DNA of 64,000 nucleotides from Flavobacterium lipolyticum (GTDB lineage: Bacteria > Bacteroidota > Bacteroidia > Flavobacteriales > Flavobacteriaceae), in the NCBI RefSeq assembly GCF_020905335.1, contig NZ_JAJJMN010000001.1:2728001-2792000 (forward strand), written 5' to 3'. Of this stretch, positions 15,988-24,149 are shown in pieces. The first letter of the stretch is position 1, and each line of letters opens with the position of its first letter. The position numbers and the translations under genes were made by a program. The notes under the pieces were generated by a model. The model made no database searches, had not been told where the DNA came from, and saw nothing but the letters and a program-made list of their open reading frames with translations.

Positions 15988-16395
15988 ATGACAAAACAAA
16001 TTTGGCTGAATTTGCCAGTAAAAGAGGTGGCAAAATCAAAGGCTTTTTTTTCGGAAATAGGATTCTCTTTTAATGAAGAACACGACACACCAAAGTCAAC
16101 TTGTATGGTGATTGGAGAAGGAAAATTTGTAGTAATGCTTTTTGAAGAAAAATTGTTTACCAGTTTTTCTCATAATCAACTAACAGATACTAAAACAAGT
16201 ACAGAAGTTCTGATCTCGATTGATGCTGAAAGTACTGCTGAAGTAGATGAACTGGCAAGGAAAGTTAAACAAGCCGGAGGAACTGTTTTTGCTCCACCGT
16301 CAGAAAGCCAAGGATGGATGTACGGCTGCGGTTTTGCAGATTTAGACGGTCATCGATGGAATGTTTTATTTATGGATTTTAGTAAACTATCATGA
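15988..16395 (+). CDS. VOC-family (glyoxalase-fold) protein
   Basis: 135 residues with paired beta-alpha-beta-beta-beta units: N-terminal IWLNLPVKEVAKSKAFFSEIGFSF and C-terminal GCGFADLDGHRWNVLFMD, where DGH-W is the usual second-half motif. It resembles the branch annotated as glyoxalase/bleomycin resistance or extradiol dioxygenase family. The exact chemistry is unknown. The stop overlaps the next start (ATGA), so the two genes are translationally coupled. Confidence 0.85.
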   Translation: MTKQIWLNLPVKEVAKSKAFFSEIGFSFNEEHDTPKSTCMVIGEGKFVVMLFEEKLFTSFSHNQLTDTKTSTEVLISIDAESTAEVDELARKVKQAGGTVFAPPSESQGWMYGCGFADLDGHRWNVLFMDFSKLS

Positions 16396-16835
16396 GTATG
16401 GAAACATTAGAATTTAAAATTAGAATTAAAGCCCCGATAGAAAAAGTTTGGGCAGTTTTATGGGACGAGGAAACGTATAAGAAGTGGACAGGATCTTTTT
16501 GCGAAGGTTCATATGCCATAAGTAAATGGAATCAGGGCGATAAAATACATTTCTTGTCTCCAAATGGAGAAGGAATGAACAGTGTCATTGAAACGAAAAT
16601 TCCAAATGAGTATATGGCTTTTAAACATATAGGCGAAATTAAAGACTTTAAAGAATTGCCTCTTGACGAAGAAACCAAAAAATGGACAGGTGCTATGGAA
16701 ACGTATCGATTGACAGCCGATGACGAATTTACTGATTTGGTAGCTCAGGTAGATGTAGTCGAAAAATACATCGATTATTTTAAGGAAGCATTTCCAAAGG
16801 GACTGGAGACCGCTAAAGAACTCTCAGAAAAATAA
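16392..16835 (+). CDS. SRPBCC domain protein
   Basis: 147 residues beginning MSMETLEFKIRIKAPIEKVWAVLWDEETYKKW, the AHSA1-type opening, followed by ISKWNQGDKIHFLSPNGEGM and a final helix FKEAFPKGLETAKELSEK. It is more distant from the tandem pair at 15032 and 15493 than they are from each other. It overlaps the upstream VOC gene by four bases. Confidence 0.85.
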   Translation: MSMETLEFKIRIKAPIEKVWAVLWDEETYKKWTGSFCEGSYAISKWNQGDKIHFLSPNGEGMNSVIETKIPNEYMAFKHIGEIKDFKELPLDEETKKWTGAMETYRLTADDEFTDLVAQVDVVEKYIDYFKEAFPKGLETAKELSEK

Positions 16836-16866
16836 AAAACAAACAACAAACAAAAAAACAAATATC

Positions 16867-17310
16867 ATGGCAACAGCAGTAAACCCTTATTTAATTTTTA
16901 ACGGAAATTGCGAAGAAGCATTTCTGTTTTATCAATCCGTTTTTGGAGGAGAATTTCCGTATATCGGAAGATTTAATGAAATGCCGGAAGGCGAGGAAGG
17001 ATGTGGTGCTCCGGTATCTGAAAAAGATGCTAACCGAATCATGCACGTCTCATTGCCAATTGGAAACACCATCCTGATGGGAAGCGACAGCAGTGAGCAA
17101 TCCGGAGATGTAACCTTTGGAGGTAATTTCTCCATTTCCATAAATGTGGACAGTGCAGCAGAAGGAGATCGTATTTTTAACGGACTTTCGGCAGGAGGGA
17201 CTGTTTATATGCCGATGGCAAAAACCTTTTGGGGAGCTTATTTTGGAATGTTCAAAGATAAGTTTGATGTAAGCTGGATGGTTAACTTTGATGAAAACCA
17301 GGCAGGTTAA
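16867..17310 (+). CDS. PhnB-like VOC-family protein
   Basis: 147 residues opening ATAVNPYLIFNGNCEEAFLFYQSVFGGE, the hallmark of the PhnB/3-demethylubiquinone methyltransferase-like VOC group, and ending TFWGAYFGMFKDKFDVSWMVNFD. Members are metal-site proteins of mostly unknown substrate. Last gene of the SRPBCC/VOC run, followed by a hairpin. Confidence 0.88.
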   Translation: MATAVNPYLIFNGNCEEAFLFYQSVFGGEFPYIGRFNEMPEGEEGCGAPVSEKDANRIMHVSLPIGNTILMGSDSSEQSGDVTFGGNFSISINVDSAAEGDRIFNGLSAGGTVYMPMAKTFWGAYFGMFKDKFDVSWMVNFDENQAG

Positions 17311-17342
17311 AAACAACTTCTTATATTTTATCACTATACAAA

Positions 17343-17386
17343 AGATTTCAGGGATTCACCATTTTAATCCTTGAAATCTGTGATAA
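17343..17386 (+). terminator. terminator-like hairpin after the SRPBCC/VOC run
   Basis: AGATTTCAGGGATT (17343-17356) pairs with AATCCTTGAAATCT (17366-17379) with one wobble. An outer TATCAC/GTGATA pairing extends it. On the plus strand it is followed by an A-run rather than T, so termination strength is uncertain. Confidence 0.5.
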
Positions 17387-17561
17387 AAAAACAATTCAGA
17401 GATCGAAAAAGTTAGGTTATTCCAATCCCTGAACATTATTGTTAAATTACTCCAAAAAGCACAGTATTAGGTGTTTTTTGTTTTTAAAAAACAAGCAATA
17501 TCCTTTTTTATCAACATTAGATTGCCGATTTTTGTCGCTTCGTAAAATCAATAAACATAAA

Positions 17562-18791
17562 ATGGCAACAGAAGATAAAGAGATTATTTTATTAAAAGTT
17601 TCAGGACATGATAAAATAGGAGTAACAGCAGGTTTAACCGCTGTATTGGCAACTTATGATGCAAATATTTTAGATATTGGTCAGGCTGATATTCATGATA
17701 CACTTTCTCTGGGAATTTTATTTGAAATTCAGGCAGGTTCCTCTTCCGGCCCCGTTTTAAAAGATTTATTGTTCAAAGCTTATGAATTAGAAATTAAAGT
17801 AAAATTTATTCCAATTTCTATCGAGGATTACGAAAAGTGGGTGAAATCACAATCCAAACAACGTTATATTATCAATATTTTGGGCGAAAAACTGGCTGCT
17901 TCTCAATTGGCTGCCGTAACCAAAATAATGTCGGCCCAAAATCTGAACATTGATTCTATCATAAGATTAACAGGAAGAACTTCTATTGTAGATCTGGAAG
18001 AATATCCTCGTTCCTGCATACAATTGTCCGTGACCGGAGAGATCGTAAATAAGATTGACATGACAGCAAGTTTTATGGAAATTTCCAGAACTTTAAATGT
18101 GGATATTTCCTTTCAGGAAGACAATATTTACAGACGAAACAGGCGTTTAGTTTGCTTCGATATGGATTCGACTTTAATTCAGACCGAAGTAATCGACGAA
18201 CTGGCTGAGCTGAACGGAGTGGGAGATCAGGTTAGAGCTATCACAGAATCAGCAATGAATGGCGAGATTGACTTCAACGAAAGTTTCAAACAGCGTATGG
18301 CATTGCTCGAAGGATTGAGCGAAGATGTTTTGCAGAATGTAGCCCTCAATTTACCAATTACAAAAGGAGCGCACCGCTTAATGAAAGCCCTGAAATATTA
18401 TGGATACAAAACCGCAATTTTGTCCGGAGGATTTACCTATTTTGGTGAGTATCTTCAAAAAGAATTGGGCATCGATTATGTTCATGCCAATAAATTAGAG
18501 ATAAAAGACGGTAAACTTACCGGAAAATATATAGGCGATATTGTAGACGGTCAAAAGAAGGCCGAATACCTTAAAGCAATCGCCGACAAAGAAGGAATTC
18601 ACATCAACCAGACCATTGCGGTTGGAGATGGTGCCAATGATTTGCCAATGATCAATTTAGCAGGTTTGGGAATCGCTTTTCATGCCAAACCAAAAGTAAA
18701 AGAAAATGCAGCAACGTCAATTTCAAGTTTGGGTCTTGACGGAGTTTTGTATTTATTAGGCTACCATGACAGGTATATCGATATGATGTAA
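17562..18791 (+). CDS. serB: phosphoserine phosphatase with N-terminal ACT domain
   Basis: 409 residues from the ATG at 17562. The earlier in-frame ATG at 17439 would add 41 basic, unrelated residues. Residues 1-80 form an ACT-like regulatory domain (KEIILLKVSGHDKIGVTAGL), with a second ACT-like segment to about 185. The HAD phosphatase core starts with DMDST at 200-204, then SGGFTYF and the final GDGANDLPM motif. It performs the last step of serine synthesis, hydrolysing phosphoserine. The ACT domain suggests amino-acid feedback. Confidence 0.94.
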   Translation: MATEDKEIILLKVSGHDKIGVTAGLTAVLATYDANILDIGQADIHDTLSLGILFEIQAGSSSGPVLKDLLFKAYELEIKVKFIPISIEDYEKWVKSQSKQRYIINILGEKLAASQLAAVTKIMSAQNLNIDSIIRLTGRTSIVDLEEYPRSCIQLSVTGEIVNKIDMTASFMEISRTLNVDISFQEDNIYRRNRRLVCFDMDSTLIQTEVIDELAELNGVGDQVRAITESAMNGEIDFNESFKQRMALLEGLSEDVLQNVALNLPITKGAHRLMKALKYYGYKTAILSGGFTYFGEYLQKELGIDYVHANKLEIKDGKLTGKYIGDIVDGQKKAEYLKAIADKEGIHINQTIAVGDGANDLPMINLAGLGIAFHAKPKVKENAATSISSLGLDGVLYLLGYHDRYIDMM

Positions 18792-18803
18792 ATCTATTGT
18801 CGT

Positions 18804-18999
18804 GAGCGAAGTCGAAGCCCTTTTAATGCCGAAAGGAACTTTGATTTTGATCATTTTGGTCAGGCTGAGCGAAGTCGAAGCTATGGGCATGCTCCGCTGA
18901 AAAAGCGGATTGAGCTCCGTTGCGCACGAGCAAAGCGAACTGAAGAAGAGAAAATCCTTTTGTGTCCGTCGCGGCGGACACAAAAGGATTTTCTCTTCT
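18804..18999. repeat. intergenic repeat element: two GAGCGAAGTCGAAG words and a 25-bp-arm hairpin
   Basis: GAGCGAAGTCGAAG occurs at 18804-18817 and 18867-18880. A near-perfect hairpin follows, arms 18944-18968 and 18975-18999, loop TCGCGG, one of the longest in the window. The same GAAGTCGAAG word builds the element at 46425-46498. REP-like or terminator elements of this sort are scattered through flavobacterial genomes. Here it also separates the convergent serB and the gene at 19033. Confidence 0.7.
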
Positions 19000-19032
19000 A
19001 TCCCTCATGGGTTGCATTGGAATTACAGTTTC

Positions 19033-19278
19033 TTATTTCTCTCTGGATTTCAATTCAGTTTTAATGTCTTTTGAAGTCTTAAAAATTAAAAGAAGTAGCG
19101 GTAGCAAGGCAATAGGAACAATTTGAACAGCGCTAAATCCTTTTAAAAATACAAGGTAGATGTTAGCGATAATTAATAAAAGAAAAATTACGGCAAATGC
19201 ATACGCGGCTGATTTTGATACTTTTTCGCTTTTACGTAACTCTTCAGTAGTCATTTCACTAAATTTTTTGTTGCTCAT
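19033..19278 (-). CDS. small membrane protein, 81 residues, unknown function
   Basis: A charged N-terminus (SNKKFSEMTTEELRKSEKVSK) is followed by two hydrophobic helices (AYAFAVIFLLLIIANIYLVF and VQIVPIALLPLLLLIF) and a basic tail. This pattern is common in Bacteroidota, where such proteins are sometimes labelled redox-active disulfide protein 2, although no disulfide is visible here. Real as a conserved small inner-membrane protein. The function is unknown. Confidence 0.7.
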   Translation of the reverse strand: MSNKKFSEMTTEELRKSEKVSKSAAYAFAVIFLLLIIANIYLVFLKGFSAVQIVPIALLPLLLLIFKTSKDIKTELKSREK

Positions 19279-19321
19279 TTTATGTTGGTTTTGGGTTAAT
19301 TGAATAGCGTATTTTGAGATT

Positions 19322-19918
19322 TTAGGTCGCAGGATGGTTTAGTTTCCACCCCTTTCCTATTAAATACTTTTTACATTTTAAGCAAAAATTGGTTTCTTCA
19401 TCTAAATGATTTTTTCCTTCAGCATCTCTCATTAAACATGTTTTTACAGGACAATGAGGCAGACCTTCGGTATGACCTAATTCGTGCAAAACAACTTTGT
19501 AAAATTGTACTTCTTTATTTCTTTTGCTGAGCCTAAAATCAGAAACGACGCAGGATTTTCCCGGATGATACCCCAGTCCCATAACGCCCCAATCCTTGTT
19601 TTTACCTTTGGTAACGCTAATGTCGCTGTTGGATAAGCCCACAATTACAGAATCTTTGCCCACATTCTCTTTGATGGTTTTAATTATAGTGTCGGCACGA
19701 TACCTGTTTCGGGCTTGGTAAAATGCATTTTTCGGGAAGGGAATATTGGCTCTTAAAACAACATTAGGGTTAATCGTTTTGATTTTATTGAAGACACTTT
19801 TTGCCTGTTCAATATTGAAATCTCCTAAAGGTTGAATAACGATTATTTTTTGATGCTGCTCTTTTGTATTGGTACAAGAAATAAAAATAAAAAGTAGAAT
19901 CAGAATGGCATTTTTCAT
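19322..19918 (-). CDS. archaemetzincin-like zinc protease lipoprotein
   Basis: 198 residues from the ATG whose overlap with the upstream stop is ATGA. A signal peptide ends FIFISC-TN (lipobox). The motif H145-E-L-G-H149-T-E-G-L-P-H155-C, followed by CLM and a C..C pair (FCLKCKK), matches archaemetzincin (peptidase family M54), whose extra cysteines bind a second zinc. Here the enzyme is a membrane-anchored, exported form. Last gene of a three-gene minus-strand operon. The substrate is unknown. Confidence 0.82.
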   Translation of the reverse strand: MKNAILILLFIFISCTNTKEQHQKIIVIQPLGDFNIEQAKSVFNKIKTINPNVVLRANIPFPKNAFYQARNRYRADTIIKTIKENVGKDSVIVGLSNSDISVTKGKNKDWGVMGLGYHPGKSCVVSDFRLSKRNKEVQFYKVVLHELGHTEGLPHCPVKTCLMRDAEGKNHLDEETNFCLKCKKYLIGKGWKLNHPAT

Positions 19919-20289
19919 TTTGTAGATTCTAAGCACGTTAATTCAATATTCTTAATGGCTCCCAGAGGGGCAACTTTGATGGCATTGTTTTTTGGAGTAA
20001 GATAAAAATAGTAAGCACTATTAACATCGATCAAAAAAATGGTTTCTGTTTCTCCTGTGTTAAAGGTGAGTTTTTGTTCGTATTGCAGTTTATTCGACTT
20101 AATTTTTTCTGCGATTTTGTACCCTTCACCAATTCCTAAACCAAGGAAAAAACTTAACAGTCCAATTCCAATCGAAATTAAAAAAAAATGTTTCAGCTTG
20201 CTCTTGATCTCTATGTCTGAGAATTTATTGCCATCCGGTTTGGTGCCGATTATTTTTTTGCCCAGCTTTTGTTGCGATGCTTGTAGCAT
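19915..20289 (-). CDS. membrane protein, unknown, in archaemetzincin operon
   Basis: 124 residues. A polar N-terminus of about 33 residues, one hydrophobic helix (FFLISIGIGLLSFFLGLGIG), and a C-terminal soluble domain with beta-strand pattern (TIFLIDVNSAYYFYLTPKNNAIKVAPLGAI). It overlaps the upstream gene by 40 bases and the downstream protease by four, so the three are co-expressed. No named family recognised. Confidence 0.65.
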   Translation of the reverse strand: MLQASQQKLGKKIIGTKPDGNKFSDIEIKSKLKHFFLISIGIGLLSFFLGLGIGEGYKIAEKIKSNKLQYEQKLTFNTGETETIFLIDVNSAYYFYLTPKNNAIKVAPLGAIKNIELTCLESTK

Positions 20290-20519
20290 AAGCTGATAAA
20301 AAGTATGATAAAAACAGCAAAAACAATTAGACTTAAAATGATAATTGGATTCGCTGTTAGATCAGCAATGGGGCTGACAAGAATATCCATAATGGTTGAA
20401 TATTTCAGAATGTTTATTTTCAATTGGAAAAAGAAAACGCATTCTTTTAAAATTCCCAGCACGACAAGAAACAGATAACCTATTGGAAGTAAATTCTGGA
20501 TTTTTTCTATTGATTTCAT
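20250..20519 (-). CDS. small membrane protein, first gene of archaemetzincin operon
   Basis: 89 residues with two clear helices (LLPIGYLFLVVLGILKECVF and PIIILSLIVFAVFIILFISL). It overlaps the next gene by 40 bases in a different frame. Probably an inner-membrane partner of the gene at 19915. Nothing in the sequence tells its role. Confidence 0.6.
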   Translation of the reverse strand: MKSIEKIQNLLPIGYLFLVVLGILKECVFFFQLKINILKYSTIMDILVSPIADLTANPIIILSLIVFAVFIILFISLCYKHRNKSWAKK

Positions 20520-20740
20520 TCGAATTAACGCGGTTTTTGATTGAGGTTCTTCTTTTATAAGTCGTTTTGTTTTGACTAGCCTCCTGCTTTAGTTGGAGAA
20601 ATAAAGATTGAAACAAGTTGAGACTTTAGCCAAATATGTTTAGCAAAGTAGAATTTGGCTAAAGCCAAGTTTAGATATATTTTGTACCACTATCTAAAGC
20701 TTGTGTCAATCGAGATTGGGTAATTCTATTAGCTTTTTAA

Positions 20741-21352
20741 TTACAATAGTCTATTTATTTCAAAATTTGATTTATACTCCGCATATTCAGAAGAGTTAAT
20801 GATTTCCATGTCTTTTAACCAATTAATCCGATTATAAAAATCATGTTCTGAAAAGATATTATCAAAATTTGTATATTTTTCCTTAAGATAAATTCTTGTA
20901 TTTGTTTTAATCTTTTCAATAAACTCTAAAACATTTTTCTCCTGAGGTATATCCCGGTAGAAAACAAGAGTTGTTTGTCCTCCGGTTAAATATATGTCGT
21001 CTTGATGTTGTTTAAAATATGCTATTGAAGCTATTGTCCCCCAGATTATATAATTGAATATTAAGGTTCCTTGATTAACTTGAGTAGTGAAAATATATAA
21101 AATTGTCAAAGCAATTATAAGAGTAATGCAAACGCAAAAAAAAAGTTTTCCAGGAATAGTATTATCTGATCTATAGTGTATATCAAATCCCAATTGATCT
21201 AGTTTTACTTCGTATTTATCATTTTTCCGAAGTGACTTTACATCTACAATTATTTTGTTATCCTTCAATATAAATTTTCGAGAGTTAATTCCTCTCTTTT
21301 GCAATAAATCTACTTCTGTCATAATTTGTTCGTGAAAATTTATGGTAGGCAT
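20741..21352 (-). CDS. two-helix membrane protein, unknown
   Basis: 203 residues: a soluble N-terminal region of about 68 residues rich in beta strands (RKFILKDNKIIVDVKSLRKN), a hydrophobic hairpin of two helices (FFCVCITLIIALTILYIF; FNYIIWGTIASIAYF), and a charged C-terminal helix region with a short-linker YAEY ending. It starts two bases after the GH3-like stop, so the two are likely co-transcribed. No family recognised. Confidence 0.6.
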   Translation of the reverse strand: MPTINFHEQIMTEVDLLQKRGINSRKFILKDNKIIVDVKSLRKNDKYEVKLDQLGFDIHYRSDNTIPGKLFFCVCITLIIALTILYIFTTQVNQGTLIFNYIIWGTIASIAYFKQHQDDIYLTGGQTTLVFYRDIPQEKNVLEFIEKIKTNTRIYLKEKYTNFDNIFSEHDFYNRINWLKDMEIINSSEYAEYKSNFEINRLL

Positions 21353-21354
21353 TT

Positions 21355-22863
21355 TTACATCTCTTTCAGCTGTTCCAAATAATCCCTCTGATTCGAAAGT
21401 CTTGGAATTTTATGTTGTCCTCCTAATTTGTCCCGCTCTTTTAGCCAGTCGTAAAACAGGTTCTCACGTGCCACGTTAATCACTAGCGGATTTAAAGTCA
21501 TATTGTTATGACGTTTGGCTTCGTAATCCGAATTTAAAGTTTGTAGTGTTTCATCCAGCACTTTTTGGAAAAGCCCCACATCGGCAGGTTTTTTCTTGAA
21601 TTCGATCATCCATTCGTGGGCTCCTTTTTCCTTGTCCTGCATAAAAATAGGCGCAACGGTGTAATCGATCACTTCGGTGTGAGTCAGTTGACAGGCTTTG
21701 GCAATGGCCTGATCGGTATTTTCGACCATTAATTCTTCGCCGAAAACATTAATATGATGTTTCGTTCTGCCTGTTACTCTGATTCTGTATGGATTTAGAG
21801 AAGTAAAACGAACCGTATCCCCAATCAAATAACGCCATAAACCGGAATTCGTCGTAATGACAATTGCATAGTTCTTATTTAGTTCAACATCAGCCAGACG
21901 AATTACTTTTTGATTTGGAGTTCCAAACGTATCCATCGATATGAATTCATAGAAAATGCCATAATCCAGCATCAGCAATAAATCACTCGAATTGTTTAAA
22001 TCCTGAATGGCAAAAAAGCCTTCAGAAGCATTGTATATTTCGTAGTACCTGAAATCTTTGCTTGGTAAAATATTTTTGTATTGCTCTTTATAAGGAGAGA
22101 AGCTTACACCTCCATGGAAATAAACTTCCAGATTAGGCCAGAGATCTAAGAGACTTTCTTTTCCTGTATTTTCTAAAACTTTATTCATTAAAACCAGCAT
22201 CCATGACGGTACGCCCGCAAAACTGGTTACATTTTCGTTTTTTGTTTCATTTATAATGGCAGCAATTTTAGATTCCCATTCGCTCATCAGCGAAGTTTTA
22301 CTGCTCGGAGTACTGCTAAACTCGGCCCAGATTGGCATGTTTTCAATCAGAATAGCGGATAAATCTCCAAAGAACGTATTGTTGTTCTCGTAGATCTGAG
22401 AACTTCCGCCCAGACGAAGACTTTTGCCCAGGAACAATTCTGAATCCTCATTGTTGTTGAGGTACAAACAAAGCAAATCTTTACTTCCTTTATAATGACA
22501 ATCCTCGAGAGCTTCATTACTCACAGGAATAAATTTACTTTTGGCATTCGTAGTTCCGCTCGATTTAGCAAACCATTTTATTGGTGTTTCCCAAAATACA
22601 TTCTGTTCCCCCTGACGCGTACGTTCAATCAATGGCTGAAGCTCCTCATAAGTAGCAATCGGTACTCTTTCAGCAAAAGTCTGATACGAATTAATCGATT
22701 CAAAATCATACTGTTTCCCTATAATAGTATTTTCTGAAGCGGTCAGCAAATTGTGCAACAGTTCTTCCTGAACTTCATTCGGATATTTTAGAAAAAGTTC
22801 TATTTGATGTATCCTTTGTTTTAGGACCCACGAAGCGAAAGAGTTGATTATTGATAAGGGCAT
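21355..22863 (-). CDS. GH3-like acyl-adenylating family protein
   Basis: 502 residues. The AMP-binding motif FAKSSGTTNAKSKFIPV near residue 95 matches the SSGTT loop of GH3 enzymes. Later YNASEGFFAIQDL and YRIRVTGRTKHHINVFGEEL are the expected second and third motifs. Plant GH3 proteins conjugate auxin or jasmonate to amino acids. The bacterial members common in Bacteroidota have no defined substrate. The start is preceded by one arm of a 30-bp inverted repeat shared with the divergent gene. Confidence 0.9.
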   Translation of the reverse strand: MPLSIINSFASWVLKQRIHQIELFLKYPNEVQEELLHNLLTASENTIIGKQYDFESINSYQTFAERVPIATYEELQPLIERTRQGEQNVFWETPIKWFAKSSGTTNAKSKFIPVSNEALEDCHYKGSKDLLCLYLNNNEDSELFLGKSLRLGGSSQIYENNNTFFGDLSAILIENMPIWAEFSSTPSSKTSLMSEWESKIAAIINETKNENVTSFAGVPSWMLVLMNKVLENTGKESLLDLWPNLEVYFHGGVSFSPYKEQYKNILPSKDFRYYEIYNASEGFFAIQDLNNSSDLLLMLDYGIFYEFISMDTFGTPNQKVIRLADVELNKNYAIVITTNSGLWRYLIGDTVRFTSLNPYRIRVTGRTKHHINVFGEELMVENTDQAIAKACQLTHTEVIDYTVAPIFMQDKEKGAHEWMIEFKKKPADVGLFQKVLDETLQTLNSDYEAKRHNNMTLNPLVINVARENLFYDWLKERDKLGGQHKIPRLSNQRDYLEQLKEM

Positions 22864-22878
22864 GGGTGAAATTTATAT

Positions 22879-23107
22879 TTTAGATTGCTGATTGTAGATT
22901 TTAGATTTTACAATTCGCGTAAAATCAGGAACCTTAAAATTTGAATATCGAAAGACAAATAGTAACTTTGCCGTTGTATCAAAAATAGTGTTTTTTTGTA
23001 AAAAATAACATGCTATTTTTATTAAACATTCCGGTTCGGCTGAATTTTAACTCTTAAAATTCAGAATTCAGACCGACAAATCTAAAATCTACAATCAGCA
23101 ATCTAAA
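22879..23107. repeat. 30-bp perfect inverted repeat flanking a divergent promoter region
   Basis: Bases 22879-22908 and 23078-23107 are exact reverse complements. Each arm lies within 16 bases of a start codon (GH3-like at 22863, DUF2797 at 23113), so both messages would begin with the same leader built of AATCTAAA and ATCTACAATC words. Between the arms lie a TTCAGAATTCAGA stretch and a plus-strand -7 box. Confidence 0.85.
22963..22970 (+). promoter_or_regulatory. -7 box upstream of the DUF2797 gene
   Basis: TAACTTTG fits the consensus. It implies a leader of about 140 bases containing the right arm of the inverted repeat. Confidence 0.5.
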
Positions 23108-23112
23108 TTCTA

Positions 23113-23907
23113 ATGACATATCAAGGCGTACTTACAAAAATGCAAACTGAAATGGGGGCTCCAATTCAGTATTATTTGGTATTTGAAGACAGTTTTTTAA
23201 ACATGAATCAATTACTGAACAAAGAAATTGAGATTAATTTCGTCGGGTTTGAATGTCTGAATTGCCACAAGAAGAAAAAGATCTACCGTCAGGGATTTTG
23301 TTATGAGTGTTTTTACTCAAGCCCTGCTGTTGGAGATTGGATTATGCGACCGGAACTCAGTACTGCGCACTTAGGAATTGCAGACCGTGATTTGGAGTAC
23401 GAACAGAAAGTACAGCTTCAGCCTCATGTGGTATATCTGGCTTTGGCAAGTGAGGTAAAAGTTGGGGTAACGCGTAAAACTCAAGTTCCAACACGCTGGA
23501 TCGATCAGGGAGCCACGCAGGCTATTGCGATTGTTGAGGTTCCAAACCGATATTTAGCCGGAATTACTGAGGTGGCATTAAAAGACCATTATACTGATAA
23601 AACAAACTGGAGAAAGATGCTTCAAAATACAGGTGAAAGTTTCGACCTGCTGGCTGAAAAGGCAAAAGTAGAAAGTTTGATTCCGGCAGAAGTACAGGAA
23701 TATTTTTATACCCAAAAAAATGATCTGTATGAATTGCAGTATCCCGTTTTAAATTATCCGACTAAAGTAACCAGTCTGAATCTGGATAAAACCCCAACTT
23801 TTCAGGGGAAATTAACCGGAATCAAAGGACAATATTTAATCTTTGAGAACGGAACTGTTTTTAATGTCAGAGGTTCGGAAGGTTATGTGGTTAGTATTGC
23901 CGTTTAA
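23113..23907 (+). CDS. DUF2797 domain protein
   Basis: 264 residues. Four cysteines, C48, C51, C63 and C66 (CLNC...CYEC), form a zinc ribbon near the N-terminus. LASEVKVGVTRKTQVPTRWIDQGA is the family core. DUF2797 proteins are found in Bacteroidota and actinobacteria and have no established function. The GVT-R and W-D-Q-G pattern recalls GIY-YIG-like folds, which is a suggestion only. It stands alone with its own promoter region. Confidence 0.85.
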   Translation: MTYQGVLTKMQTEMGAPIQYYLVFEDSFLNMNQLLNKEIEINFVGFECLNCHKKKKIYRQGFCYECFYSSPAVGDWIMRPELSTAHLGIADRDLEYEQKVQLQPHVVYLALASEVKVGVTRKTQVPTRWIDQGATQAIAIVEVPNRYLAGITEVALKDHYTDKTNWRKMLQNTGESFDLLAEKAKVESLIPAEVQEYFYTQKNDLYELQYPVLNYPTKVTSLNLDKTPTFQGKLTGIKGQYLIFENGTVFNVRGSEGYVVSIAV

Positions 23908-24149
23908 CATTTAAAGAAAGAAAAACACTATATAAGGAATTGTTTGTTAGTGTTTTAGTATATTTATAATACTGTTTTAGTAAAATTGTAATTTGAATGT
24001 TGAAACATTTGATTACAATTTTATAATAATTATTTATTAGAAGATTTTAATTTTAAATCTAAAGAGAACCTAGTTTAGCAAAAAGCGAAATGAAAGTTTT
24101 TTTTTGAATTTCCAAGGACAAATATTTAATTAATAAATGGATTATAAAG

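Noticed and set aside
17439..17561. N-terminal extension of serB
   Set aside because: The 41 extra residues are basic and unrelated to the ACT domain. The ATG at 17562 fits the family start.
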